8,956 nt of DNA, from assembly GCA_029259835.1 (NCBI GenBank), contig JAJDEL010000206.1, positions 1 through 8,956 on the forward strand, in the 5' to 3' direction. Origin of the DNA: Planctomicrobium sp. Lineage in GTDB: Bacteria > Planctomycetota > Planctomycetia > Planctomycetales > Planctomycetaceae. Shown one piece after another: positions 1 to 6,372 of this stretch (the first letter of the stretch is position 1; each line of letters starts with the position of its first letter). Position numbers and translations under genes: made by a program. The notes under the pieces were generated by a model that was not told the DNA's origin, ran no database searches, and saw nothing but the letters and a program-made list of their open reading frames with translations.

Positions 1-33
1 GTCATCATCCGAGAAGATCGTCTCGCGTGCCAT
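1..33 (-). CDS. 5' end of an unidentified gene, cut by the window edge
   Basis: An ATG on the minus strand at 33 opens 11 codons (MARETIFSDDD) that run off the left edge without a stop. A strong Shine-Dalgarno sequence, GGAGG (plus-strand CCTCC at 41-45), lies 7 bases upstream of the ATG, which is close to ideal and is the main reason for calling a gene from so little sequence. The product cannot be identified from 11 residues. It lies downstream of the P450 gene on the same strand, 112 bases away, so it may be read from its own promoter or by read-through. The space in between is rich in GAAC/GTTC half-sites that could be operator elements. Confidence 0.6.
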   Translation of the reverse strand, partial: MARETIFSDDD

Positions 34-63
34 CCGGCTCCCTCCAAAACATCTGTAACTAAG

Positions 64-104
64 AGTGTTCTCTTAAGGTCCGAACGTTAGCGGAACACTG
101 TTCG
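64..104. promoter_or_regulatory. cluster of GAAC/GTTC inverted repeats, possible operator
   Basis: Several overlapping inverted repeats lie in 40 bases upstream of the left-edge gene. AGTGTTC (64-70) pairs with GAACACT (93-99). GAACACTGTTC (93-103) is a 5+1+5 palindrome. CGAAC (81-85) pairs with GTTCG (100-104). A local hairpin, TAAGAG-tgtt-CTCTTA (60-75), competes with the long pairing because both use bases 64-70. The layout fits repressor half-sites or alternative RNA folds in the leader. No known regulator can be assigned: the Gram-positive LexA box has GAAC-N4-GTTC, and here the spacing is three. Confidence 0.3.
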
Positions 105-145
105 TCTGTCCATTGAGGATCGCCGCACTCTTATTCGATGATCGT

Positions 146-1372
146 TCATGCCAATTTTACTGGCAGTCGATTGATTGACCGGAATCCAATCCTGCGCGAC
201 CATTCGATGTCGTTGATAGGAGTTGCCAATTGCAAATTAGGGAATCGGTCGAACAACGATTTTAACGCGATCCCGGTTTCTGCTCTGGCGAGTTTCATCC
301 CCTGGCAGACGTGAATACCGGTGCCGAACCCTAGATGTGGATTTGGAGATCGTTCGATGTTGAAGGCGTCAGGTTCTTCAAACATTTCAGGATCGTGATT
401 TGCTGCCCCCAACATGGCGACTGCATACTCTCCTCGGCGAAGTGATTGTTTGTGAATGGTCGTATCGGCACTCAGCATTCTCGGTTTCGCAATTTCAGCA
501 GGCGAGACAAAACGCATGACTTCTTCAACAGCAGAATCGGCGAGACCCCAATTGCGGCGTAATTTATCGAGCTGAGTCTCATGTTGAAAAAGAGTGACAA
601 GCGACGTCGTGATCAAATGGACTGTTGTTTCGTGACCGGCGATAAGCAGCAAAAACGCCATCGCAAGTAGCTCATCTTTGCTGAGTCGATCTCCATCTTG
701 TTCGAGGTGGACAAGTGTTGAAAGCAACCCCTCACGTGGTTCGATTCGGCAGTTTTCGATTTGTTTGCGAAGGTAATTTCGTATCTTCCATAGTCCGGGA
801 AAAACTTTGAATAAGCCCATTATCGAATTCACATTAGTGAGCCGGTTCCCCCAGCCTTTGAAATTCTCGCGATCAGATGTTGGCAAGCCTAGCAATTCAC
901 TGATGACCGCAAGAGGAAGTGGTCTGGCGAAGTCTTCCAATAGATCGACAGTTTCGCCGTCTTGGAGACGTCTTTCAATCTTGTCCAGTAACCGATTTGA
1001 AATTGCAGTCAATGTACCTTTCATAGATTCGACGGATCGCATTTGGAATGCCTGATCAACCAGACTTCGCAAACGACGATGCTCTTCTCCATCGTGGGCC
1101 ATCATGTTATTTGCCAGGACTCGAGCACTGGGAGGCATGAATGCCAAAAAACCAGCAACGTATTTTCTGCCAGCCTTCGATGGGTTGCGAACAAATGTTT
1201 CGTGATCGCGAAGCATGTGTGACGCCGAATCATACGAAGTGAACATCCAGACTTTTCCGACCAGAGGTATCTTCGCACGAATCACCGGTCCGGCTTCCCG
1301 CATCGCTTGCCAAGCCGGAAATGGATTTTGCTTATACTCAGATGAAAGAAGGTCGAATTTGTACACGAACAT
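146..1372 (-). CDS. cytochrome P450 monooxygenase
   Basis: A 408-residue soluble bacterial cytochrome P450, the usual length for this class, with no membrane anchor, so cytoplasmic. All diagnostic elements are present: the C-helix heme contact pattern H98-R102 in an EHRRLR stretch, the I-helix oxygen-activation motif AGHETT at 245-250, the K-helix ExxR (E284, R287), and the heme loop FGTGIHVCQG at 349-358 with Cys356 as the iron ligand. The family inserts one oxygen atom into an organic substrate using electrons from a ferredoxin or similar donor. No ferredoxin or reductase gene is in this window, so partners must be encoded elsewhere. The substrate cannot be read from sequence. The start at 1372 has no clear Shine-Dalgarno sequence, but the preceding residues (NPFPAWQAMREAGPV) match the normal P450 N-terminus. 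It is divergent from the membrane-protein gene at 1499. Confidence 0.95.
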   Translation of the reverse strand: MFVYKFDLLSSEYKQNPFPAWQAMREAGPVIRAKIPLVGKVWMFTSYDSASHMLRDHETFVRNPSKAGRKYVAGFLAFMPPSARVLANNMMAHDGEEHRRLRSLVDQAFQMRSVESMKGTLTAISNRLLDKIERRLQDGETVDLLEDFARPLPLAVISELLGLPTSDRENFKGWGNRLTNVNSIMGLFKVFPGLWKIRNYLRKQIENCRIEPREGLLSTLVHLEQDGDRLSKDELLAMAFLLLIAGHETTVHLITTSLVTLFQHETQLDKLRRNWGLADSAVEEVMRFVSPAEIAKPRMLSADTTIHKQSLRRGEYAVAMLGAANHDPEMFEEPDAFNIERSPNPHLGFGTGIHVCQGMKLARAETGIALKSLFDRFPNLQLATPINDIEWSRRIGFRSINRLPVKLA

Positions 1373-1498
1373 TCTCTGATGATTGTGAAACTCTGAAAGA
1401 AGTTTAGCTGATTTACAGATCTTGACCGATATTGTTTTAGAAAGACTTTTTCAACGACACAAATATCTTATCTGTAGTCATGCGGCAGGGAAGCCTCT

Positions 1499-2107
1499 AT
1501 GTCGAACCGACGTGTTACAAAATCTGATCAGCATATGCCCGGTTTGAGAGAATTGGTCGGATTGATCGATAACTCAACCTGGAATAAAATTGCACTTTGG
1601 ACTGTTGTCTCTGTGCTGACTATGGGGATTCCCGCGTCTGTTGAAACTGCTGTCAATATCGCCGCGAGCCATACGCTTGCGCTTGGGTTTGATGATTTGT
1701 TCACCCAAACGGCGCCCTTGATTTTGTCTGTTGCGATGGCCGCATTCGCTTGCCACCGAGGCTGGCTTAACGAAAGCGGAGTCATCCCATCGGCAGCGTT
1801 GATACTGTTCGGTGGATGGCTCGGACATTTCTTTCAGCATGGTGCGATCGTCTCTGCCTTCAATTGGCTGCCAACAGATCGATTTGCGTTACTTGGCTCG
1901 GTTGTGTTTGCTGCTCTAAATTTGCTCATGGCATATTTCATTTCCTACGGAGCCGGAGCGTTCCTGGCATCGGTTCTTGTCGGTTCCGTTCTTGGAACCG
2001 TATGGAGCAAATGGTTGTTCAGACTTCAACAACGCTTCAGCGACTTGAGCGAACAAGATGAGCCAAATGCGACTTCGCATGAAACAGGCTCTCGCCGCGC
2101 GGCGTGA
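1499..2107 (+). CDS. multi-pass membrane protein of unknown function
   Basis: A 202-residue protein not assigned to a known family. A polar N-terminus of about 28 residues is followed by four or five hydrophobic segments at roughly 30-50, 70-88, 96-118, 128-148 and 150-174, then a charged cytoplasm-like tail (about 175-202) rich in R, D and E. The third segment contains GGWLGHFFQH, which places His110 and His114 near the membrane, and a CHRGW stretch (Cys85, His86) lies just before it; paired histidines could bind metal or heme, but this is speculation. The start ATG at 1499 is preceded by AGGGA at 1487-1491, 7 bases upstream. A strong terminator-like hairpin follows the stop by about 20 bases, so it appears to be a single-gene unit. 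It is divergent from the P450 gene across 126 bases, so the two may share a control region. Confidence 0.8.
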   Translation: MSNRRVTKSDQHMPGLRELVGLIDNSTWNKIALWTVVSVLTMGIPASVETAVNIAASHTLALGFDDLFTQTAPLILSVAMAAFACHRGWLNESGVIPSAALILFGGWLGHFFQHGAIVSAFNWLPTDRFALLGSVVFAALNLLMAYFISYGAGAFLASVLVGSVLGTVWSKWLFRLQQRFSDLSEQDEPNATSHETGSRRAA

Positions 2108-2125
2108 ATCAGACCCGCAAACGAA

Positions 2126-2164
2126 AAGACCCTGTGTCAAAGTTGATCTTCAACACAGGGTTTT
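2126..2164. terminator. bidirectional intrinsic terminator between convergent genes
   Basis: CCCTGTGT (2130-2137) pairs perfectly with ACACAGGG (2153-2160). Flanking A/T bases extend the helix, and AAG/CTT inside the 15-base loop may add further pairs. On the plus strand TTTT follows at 2161-2164; on the minus strand the AAAA at 2124-2127 gives a U-tract. It lies about 20 bases after the membrane-protein stop and about 110 bases after the cytochrome P460 stop, and so can end both converging transcripts. Confidence 0.8.
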
Positions 2165-2270
2165 AGGGAAGTCAGAAGTCCAACCACACTCGGGGAGGAG
2201 CGAGCAGTTGAAGCAACGAAGTTTGCCCCCCTGGTAGTTCATGAAATTGTCAGAAGATGCTTGCCATTGT

Positions 2271-2852
2271 TCACTTGTCATTCGCAAACAGGTAGTCGCC
2301 TCCATCTGCGCCAGCGTGGCATTCGATGCATGACTTAAACCGACCGGCGATACGCATACCATCTTTCACGGCGATATTTCCGGTCGGATCGTATTTCGCC
2401 CAGTACCAGTCTCCACCAGCGGCGTTGTAGCCTTCGTTCTTATACATGACAGTCACCGCCATCAGTGTTGTTCCGTCTGGCCCATAGTTTTCTTTAATGA
2501 TCACAGAACCGTTAGGGAGTGTGTCGGGGTTTGCGGCGGCTGTTCGATTCGCGAAGAGTTTCACCATCGCTCCATGTGGGCTTTCCCCGGCGTAGGCATC
2601 CCCTGGCTTTCCAGGGATCGGTGCCCAATTGCGATATTGTGCTCGCGTCAACCAACTCCAGAATCGTGACTCAAATGTTTCAGGCTGCACTCTCGTCGAA
2701 GATCCAGACTGCACACCAGATCCTTGATACGGAACGACTCCACCGCGGGGTGATCCGCTTTGAGCAACTGCCGAATCACTTTGCCACGCGAACAAAGCCA
2801 GAAATGTCAAAACCGCTGCGATTCCTGACAAGTAAATTCGCAATCGTTTCAT
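2271..2852 (-). CDS. exported cytochrome P460-family protein (single c-type heme)
   Basis: A 193-residue protein with a signal peptide (MKRLRIYL start, hydrophobic core about 8-22, probable cleavage after AVA at 28-30), followed by a cytochrome P460 domain at about 60-193. Family features are the WAPIPGK region, SPHGAMVKLF, the LPNGSVIIKENYG block, a VMYKNEGYN segment, GGDWYWAKYD, and the heme-attachment motif CIECH with Cys175, Cys178 and His179 near the C-terminus. Cytochromes P460 are periplasmic; the Nitrosomonas enzyme oxidises hydroxylamine with a heme cross-linked to a lysine, while close relatives (cytochrome c'-beta) bind NO. Whether this protein has the cross-link is not visible; Lys120 in the conserved IIKE stretch is one candidate. 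Translation starts at 2852 behind GGAGAGG (plus strand 2859-2865) at 6 bases. No ammonia-oxidation genes are nearby, so a nitrogen-oxide detoxification or redox role is only a possibility. Confidence 0.9.
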   Translation of the reverse strand: MKRLRIYLSGIAAVLTFLALFAWQSDSAVAQSGSPRGGVVPYQGSGVQSGSSTRVQPETFESRFWSWLTRAQYRNWAPIPGKPGDAYAGESPHGAMVKLFANRTAAANPDTLPNGSVIIKENYGPDGTTLMAVTVMYKNEGYNAAGGDWYWAKYDPTGNIAVKDGMRIAGRFKSCIECHAGADGGDYLFANDK

Positions 2853-2882
2853 TGTATGCCTCTCCGAAGCGTTCTTAATTGA

Positions 2883-2902
2883 ATGGGATGGAGCAGTCCC
2901 AT
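2883..2902. repeat. short inverted repeat upstream of the cytochrome P460 gene
   Basis: ATGGGA (2883-2888) and TCCCAT (2897-2902) are perfect reverse complements separated by 8 bases, about 31 bases upstream of the P460 start. This could be an operator or a leader hairpin. No T-tract follows, so a terminator is unlikely. The rest of the 207-base gap between the P460 and sugar-kinase genes shows no gene and no clear promoter. Confidence 0.3.
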
Positions 2903-3059
2903 GAGAGACGAACTCCGACAGACCTGAATTGTGGAAGAATGCTCATTCACACTCTGTACGCCGTTTCACAAAGAGTCTGAGAACCTGAAATTCAATGCGA
3001 GAGCTAAACTGAGGCATTTTTACGTTCTCTGGCGAAGGAGATCTTCGAAGCCGCCAGTT

Positions 3060-4073
3060 CTACCGTCGGACTTTCCCGATGCCGTGACCGTCTATGAGGG
3101 CTTCAATTTCTTGAGGTTTCAGCAGAGCGAAATCTCCGGGGATTGAATGCTTGAGGACAGCCGCAGCTGTGGCATAGCTGAGAATATCTACGGCTGTCGA
3201 CTGCTTCATGATTTTGTAGATCAGCCCTGCTGCGAAGGCGTCTCCGGTTCCAATTCGATCGACAGATGCCGTCGGATAAACGGGACTCTGGTGTACAGAT
3301 TTCCGATCAAAAAGTTTCGCCGAGTAAAAATTGACGCCGAGATCATCGATTTGCCGGGTTGTAAACGCGGTCCATTTCAAATCATATTTCGATGCAAGCG
3401 CCGTTAAGGCATCATCCCCAGTTTCTTCAATCGCAAAGAAGACTGAAGCATCCTGCTCACTTCCGATCAAAACATTGACAAACGGCATGACTTCCAGGAA
3501 TGCAGTGCGAGCCTCATTCACACTCCACAACTTGCTGCGGTAACTGACATCAAAGCTGATGCCAATGCCGAGTTGGTTTGCGATATTCAAACCTTCGAGC
3601 AGCAATTCTTTTCCGCCAGGGGAGACTAGAGCCGTACCAGTAAAGTGCAGCCAGGACTTCTCGCTTAAAACACTATTCCAGTCTAAGTCGCCAGCTTTCA
3701 GTTCTCGGAAACTGGTATTCTGTCTGTCGTAGATTACCGACGATCCTCGCTGGCCGGCACCTGTCTCAACAAACAAAATTCCAAGGCGCTCACCAGATCG
3801 AATGACCGGGTCTGTGTTGACTCCGTAGCGACGAAGATGGTTTACGCACGCGTCGCCGATATCGCTGGTCGGGACACACGAAGCTATCGAGGTGTTGACA
3901 TTCCATTGTGAAAGCGCAACTGCCACATTGGCTTCGCCGCCTGTAAATGAAACATTCAAAGATTCGGCTTGAACAAAGCGTTCGTGCTCAGGGGTGTCGA
4001 GCCTCAGCAAAAGCTCTCCAAAGACCAACACGTTCATATCTTGACTCACTATTGTTCTCATCTGCGGCACCAT
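3060..4073 (-). CDS. PfkB-family sugar kinase, 2-keto-3-deoxygluconate kinase-like
   Basis: A 337-residue ribokinase/PfkB-family kinase of normal length. The N-terminal strand FGELLLRL (18-25), the substrate-side glycine motif GGEANVAVAL (45-54), and the C-terminal PfkB signature DRIGTGDAFAAG (272-283) with catalytic base Asp278 and its anion-hole glycines are all present. The ELLLRLDTPEHERFVQA opening, RRYGVNT, and the VSYRSKLW stretch near 176-183 resemble the KdgK group, which phosphorylates 2-keto-3-deoxygluconate to 6-phospho-KDG, the step before KDPG aldolase in pectin, alginate or Entner-Doudoroff-type sugar-acid breakdown. Substrate assignment is by family resemblance; another keto-sugar is possible. 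It is cytoplasmic. The start is uncertain: ATG at 4073 has a weak GGA six bases upstream, but ATG at 4037 (residue 13, MNVLVFGE) matches where relatives usually begin. No partner aldolase is next to it; its divergent neighbour is an exported hydrolase. Confidence 0.88.
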   Translation of the reverse strand: MVPQMRTIVSQDMNVLVFGELLLRLDTPEHERFVQAESLNVSFTGGEANVAVALSQWNVNTSIASCVPTSDIGDACVNHLRRYGVNTDPVIRSGERLGILFVETGAGQRGSSVIYDRQNTSFRELKAGDLDWNSVLSEKSWLHFTGTALVSPGGKELLLEGLNIANQLGIGISFDVSYRSKLWSVNEARTAFLEVMPFVNVLIGSEQDASVFFAIEETGDDALTALASKYDLKWTAFTTRQIDDLGVNFYSAKLFDRKSVHQSPVYPTASVDRIGTGDAFAAGLIYKIMKQSTAVDILSYATAAAVLKHSIPGDFALLKPQEIEALIDGHGIGKVRR

Positions 4074-4096
4074 TGAATTCCAATGAATACACTACT

Positions 4097-4108
4097 GTTT
4101 CTTGAAAC
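4097..4108. promoter_or_regulatory. perfect inverted repeat GTTTC-TT-GAAAC, possible operator
   Basis: The 12-base inverted repeat lies 24-35 bases upstream of the sugar-kinase ATG at 4073, a place where a repressor would block transcription. Half-site order is opposite to the enterobacterial KdgR box (GAAAC first), so KdgR itself is not supported. It may be a chance palindrome. Confidence 0.3.
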
Positions 4109-4142
4109 CGGATCACAGTGCTGAGTGAGGTCGTGTTGTGGA

Positions 4143-4152
4143 AATTCGAATT
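4143..4152. repeat. 10-base perfect palindrome AATTCGAATT
   Basis: The palindrome lies in the middle of the divergent region, about 70 bases upstream of the kinase start and 104 bases upstream of the hydrolase start. Position fits a shared operator. AT-rich palindromes of this size also occur by chance. Confidence 0.2.
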
Positions 4153-4201
4153 GTGCCAAGCGAAACTTTCTCACGAATTCATGCCACCGTCAGAGGGATC
4201 G

Positions 4202-4230
4202 TGTACACGACTTTGACACCTCGTTAGAAT
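4202..4230 (+). promoter_or_regulatory. candidate sigma-70-type promoter of the alpha/beta hydrolase
   Basis: TGTACA (4202-4207, four of six bases matching TTGACA) and TAGAAT (4225-4230, five of six matching TATAAT) are separated by exactly 17 bases. The predicted transcription start near 4237 would give a leader of about 19 bases that just contains the GGAG ribosome binding site (4247-4250). A TTGACA at 4213-4218 also occurs, but no -10 element sits at the right distance from it. Confidence 0.35.
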
Positions 4231-4255
4231 CGGCAAAAAAACAATTGGAGCCTCC

Positions 4256-5410
4256 ATGCGTCGTTTGCGACTTGCGATCTTATGTTGTTTGATAATTGTC
4301 ACTTTTTTCTCCGATATGAATATCAGTTCTGGGCGAGCTGAAGAAAAGAGGAGTTTGCAGGATCTCCCTGCATCGTTGCAGCCGTATGCCAGTCCACCAG
4401 ACGAACTGGCAACGGACTTCGGAGAGTTTCGTTCGTCTTTACTTAATAAGGATGGAAGCCGAATAAAGACAGCCGCTGGTTGGAAAATCCATCGAAAAGA
4501 TCTACTAGGTGAATGGCATGACATGCTTGGAGCATGGCCTCCATTAATCATGAATCCTGAAGTCAACGTTCTGGAATCAAAACAGCGAGAAGACTTTCAC
4601 CAGCACAAAATTCGTTTCAAATGGACACCGGCAGAAGAGACGACCGGATACCTGTTGCTTCCGGAAGGAAAAGGACCGTTTCCAGGCGTTGTGTGTGTCT
4701 ACTATGAACCTGAAACTGGAATCGGTTTGGGCAAGGAGTACCGCGACTTCGCTTACCAGTTAACGAAACGTGGCTTTGCGACACTGTCGATTGGGACCAC
4801 AGAGGCGACGAAAGCAGGGACTTACTCGCTCTACTATCCTTCGATCAAAGATGCGCAGGTTCAACCACTTTCAATGCTCGGTTGTGCAGCCGCAAATGCG
4901 TATTACGTTCTAGCACAGCGACCTGAAGTTGATGCAAAACGAATCGGGATCGTCGGGCATTCCTTTGGTGGGAAGTGGGCGATGTTTGCATCGTGCCTAT
5001 TCGAAAAATTTGCCTGTGCAGTTTGGTCTGATCCTGGAATCGTTTTTGAAGATTCTCGCCCCAGCATCAATTACTGGGAGCCATGGTACCTTGGCTATCA
5101 CCCAAAGCCGTGGCGAAAACGTGGGCTGGTTACAGACGATAACCCTGGAAGAGGCCTTTACCTAAAACTACGAAAAGAACATCGCAACTTGCATGAACTT
5201 CATGCATTGATGGCACCGCGCCCGTTTCTCGTCTCTGGCGGTTCAGAAGATCCACTGCACCAATGGAAAGCGCTGAACCACACAATTGCGGTCAATCGAG
5301 TTTTGGGACACAAAGATCGGGTATTGATGACAAATCGACCGGATCACTCCCCAAACGAAGAATCCAATGCGGTCATTTACGAATTCTTCGAACACGTTCT
5401 TCGGCCCTAA
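4256..5410 (+). CDS. exported alpha/beta hydrolase (esterase-like)
   Basis: A 384-residue protein with a Sec signal peptide: basic MRRLR, hydrophobic core 6-18, likely cut after SGRA at 28. The mature part is an alpha/beta hydrolase of the dienelactone hydrolase/acetylxylan esterase type. Visible are strand GPFPGVVCVYY (140-150), the nucleophile elbow GHSFGG with Ser236, a GGSEDP loop with Asp332 as the likely acid, and RPDHSP with His364 as the likely catalytic histidine. An aromatic stretch, NYWEPWYLGYHPKPW (272-286), lies between nucleophile and acid and probably forms part of the substrate pocket. The cysteines at 10-11 do not form a lipobox, so it should be released to the periplasm or outside. 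Expected reaction is ester hydrolysis, perhaps on plant or algal polysaccharide; substrate unknown. GGAG at 4247-4250 supports the start. Divergent from the sugar kinase, and 12 bases from the stop of the next, convergent gene. Confidence 0.85.
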   Translation: MRRLRLAILCCLIIVTFFSDMNISSGRAEEKRSLQDLPASLQPYASPPDELATDFGEFRSSLLNKDGSRIKTAAGWKIHRKDLLGEWHDMLGAWPPLIMNPEVNVLESKQREDFHQHKIRFKWTPAEETTGYLLLPEGKGPFPGVVCVYYEPETGIGLGKEYRDFAYQLTKRGFATLSIGTTEATKAGTYSLYYPSIKDAQVQPLSMLGCAAANAYYVLAQRPEVDAKRIGIVGHSFGGKWAMFASCLFEKFACAVWSDPGIVFEDSRPSINYWEPWYLGYHPKPWRKRGLVTDDNPGRGLYLKLRKEHRNLHELHALMAPRPFLVSGGSEDPLHQWKALNHTIAVNRVLGHKDRVLMTNRPDHSPNEESNAVIYEFFEHVLRP

Positions 5411-5422
5411 AGATTCAGAAAA

Positions 5423-6316
5423 TTACCAGACCAAAGCGAGATGAATACGTAAGCCGCATTCTTTATTGAGATATCGCGCGACGTCTTCAACTCGTTGGAG
5501 CTGCTGGTTTGCTGGATATTTATTTTTTTTGCTGGTGAAGAATCCACTTGTCGAACGTTCCTGAGTGATGTCACACTTTGAGTTTGCATTTTCGGCGCGT
5601 CGTGTCGCTTCGAGTGCTAATTCTCTTGATTCGTGATCACGTTTTGTCTCAACTGATTTTTTAAACTCCTTTTGAAGTTTTTGATCGATTAAAGACGAAA
5701 GTAAAACTTCAGATTTGAATTGGTCCCAGGATTTCAACTGCTGAGTCGGTGTTCCATCGTATGCGAGTAGCGGCACATAGGAAAATGCTTCGAAGCTGAG
5801 GATCGAATCGTTGTTCGCTGGTGTCTTCTTTGCGTTTTTTCGTGAGATGCGAGTTCCACTCATGTCAAAACGGACACCACCTCCTTTGAGTTCTCGATTG
5901 AATTTCGAAATTTCAAAAAGCAACAACCCGATCTGCATCGCAGACGCCTTCCCGGGACGAATCATCATTCGCAGTGGTGCTGTTGCGTCGTTCGTGGGGA
6001 CATAGCTCTGTTTGCCCGTTCGAGAGGAAGAACCTGTCTTTTCCAGGAACGGATCGGCGATCACTTCGTGCGTTGTTCGTGAACGGCCTTCTAATCCTTT
6101 CCCTTCCCGATCACGATGCCTTCGCCACGCTTCTCGTTCTCTGTTAAAATCATCGATTGCAATTTCAAGCTGTTGAAGTTGCATCGACATAAACCGTTCA
6201 ATACGCTTTCCCATATGATCGAGTTGGCGTGTTAAATCAAGTAGTTCCTGTCGGGACATGACGACTGCCTCTGAGTCCACTTCGGCAGTCGGAGTTCCAT
6301 TAAGTTGGATATTCAT
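5423..6316 (-). CDS. coiled-coil protein of unknown function
   Basis: A 297-residue protein that I do not recognise. Residues about 20-75 are a charged, heptad-like helix (QELLDLTRQLDHMGKRIERF onward) predicted to form a coiled coil. A basic linker (about 76-110) leads to a compact-looking core at about 113-215 that includes MMIRPGKASAMQIGLLLFEISKFNREL, then a second charged helix (about 215-245) and a C-terminal block ending VEDVARYLNKECGLRIHLALVW. There is no signal peptide or membrane segment, so it is probably cytoplasmic. It follows the FHA gene by 56 bases on the same strand and could be the last gene of that operon. The ATG at 6316 has no Shine-Dalgarno sequence; the ATG at 6259 (residue 20) has AGAGG 8 bases upstream and would give 278 residues. 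An A8 tract in the coding strand (plus 5523-5530) lies near the end. Confidence 0.75.
   Translation of the reverse strand: MNIQLNGTPTAEVDSEAVVMSRQELLDLTRQLDHMGKRIERFMSMQLQQLEIAIDDFNREREAWRRHRDREGKGLEGRSRTTHEVIADPFLEKTGSSSRTGKQSYVPTNDATAPLRMMIRPGKASAMQIGLLLFEISKFNRELKGGGVRFDMSGTRISRKNAKKTPANNDSILSFEAFSYVPLLAYDGTPTQQLKSWDQFKSEVLLSSLIDQKLQKEFKKSVETKRDHESRELALEATRRAENANSKCDITQERSTSGFFTSKKNKYPANQQLQRVEDVARYLNKECGLRIHLALVW
6268..6272 (-). promoter_or_regulatory. ribosome binding site favouring an internal start
   Basis: The minus strand reads AGAGG, 8 bases before the ATG at 6257-6259. This is the only good Shine-Dalgarno sequence near the beginning of the coiled-coil gene and argues that the shorter 278-residue product may be the real one or an additional one. 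Confidence 0.35.
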
Positions 6317-6372
6317 AGTCGTTATTCACTGGTGAAAATTTACTAAGTCATTGCGTTTCAAAAGTTTCAAGC

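Noticed and set aside
93..103. SOS (LexA) box
   Set aside because: GAAC and GTTC are three bases apart, whereas the Gram-positive LexA box needs four, and the downstream gene is unknown.
807..1055. Open frame on the plus strand inside the P450 gene
   Set aside because: It lies wholly antisense to a gene with complete P450 motifs and has no ribosome binding site or recognisable product.
1422..1450. Promoter with TTGACC as -35 in front of the membrane-protein gene
   Set aside because: No acceptable -10 element lies 16-18 bases downstream.
2150..2362. Minus-strand frame of 70 codons with several cysteines next to the P460 gene end
   Set aside because: It begins inside the P460 coding region in another frame and runs through the terminator hairpin; it is best explained as a chance frame.
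3031..3055. Hairpin CGAAG-gagat-CTTCG as terminator of the sugar-kinase gene
   Set aside because: No T-tract follows in the minus-strand direction and the stem has only five pairs.
2931..3146. Plus-strand frame in the gap between the P460 and kinase genes
   Set aside because: It overlaps the kinase 3' end antisense, lacks a good ribosome binding site and has a composition unlike the real genes.
4071..4085. Hairpin CATTG-N5-CAATG covering the start codon of the sugar kinase
   Set aside because: A five-base-pair stem is too short to claim start-codon sequestration, and the true start may be at 4037.
4097..4108. KdgR-type operator in front of the KDG-kinase-like gene
   Set aside because: The half-sites are in the opposite order to the known KdgR box and flanking bases do not match, so only a generic inverted repeat is reported.
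5407..5589. Minus-strand frame of 60 codons overlapping the end of the coiled-coil gene
   Set aside because: It is the +1 frame of that gene and only stays open by chance; the main frame has the better continuity and stop position.
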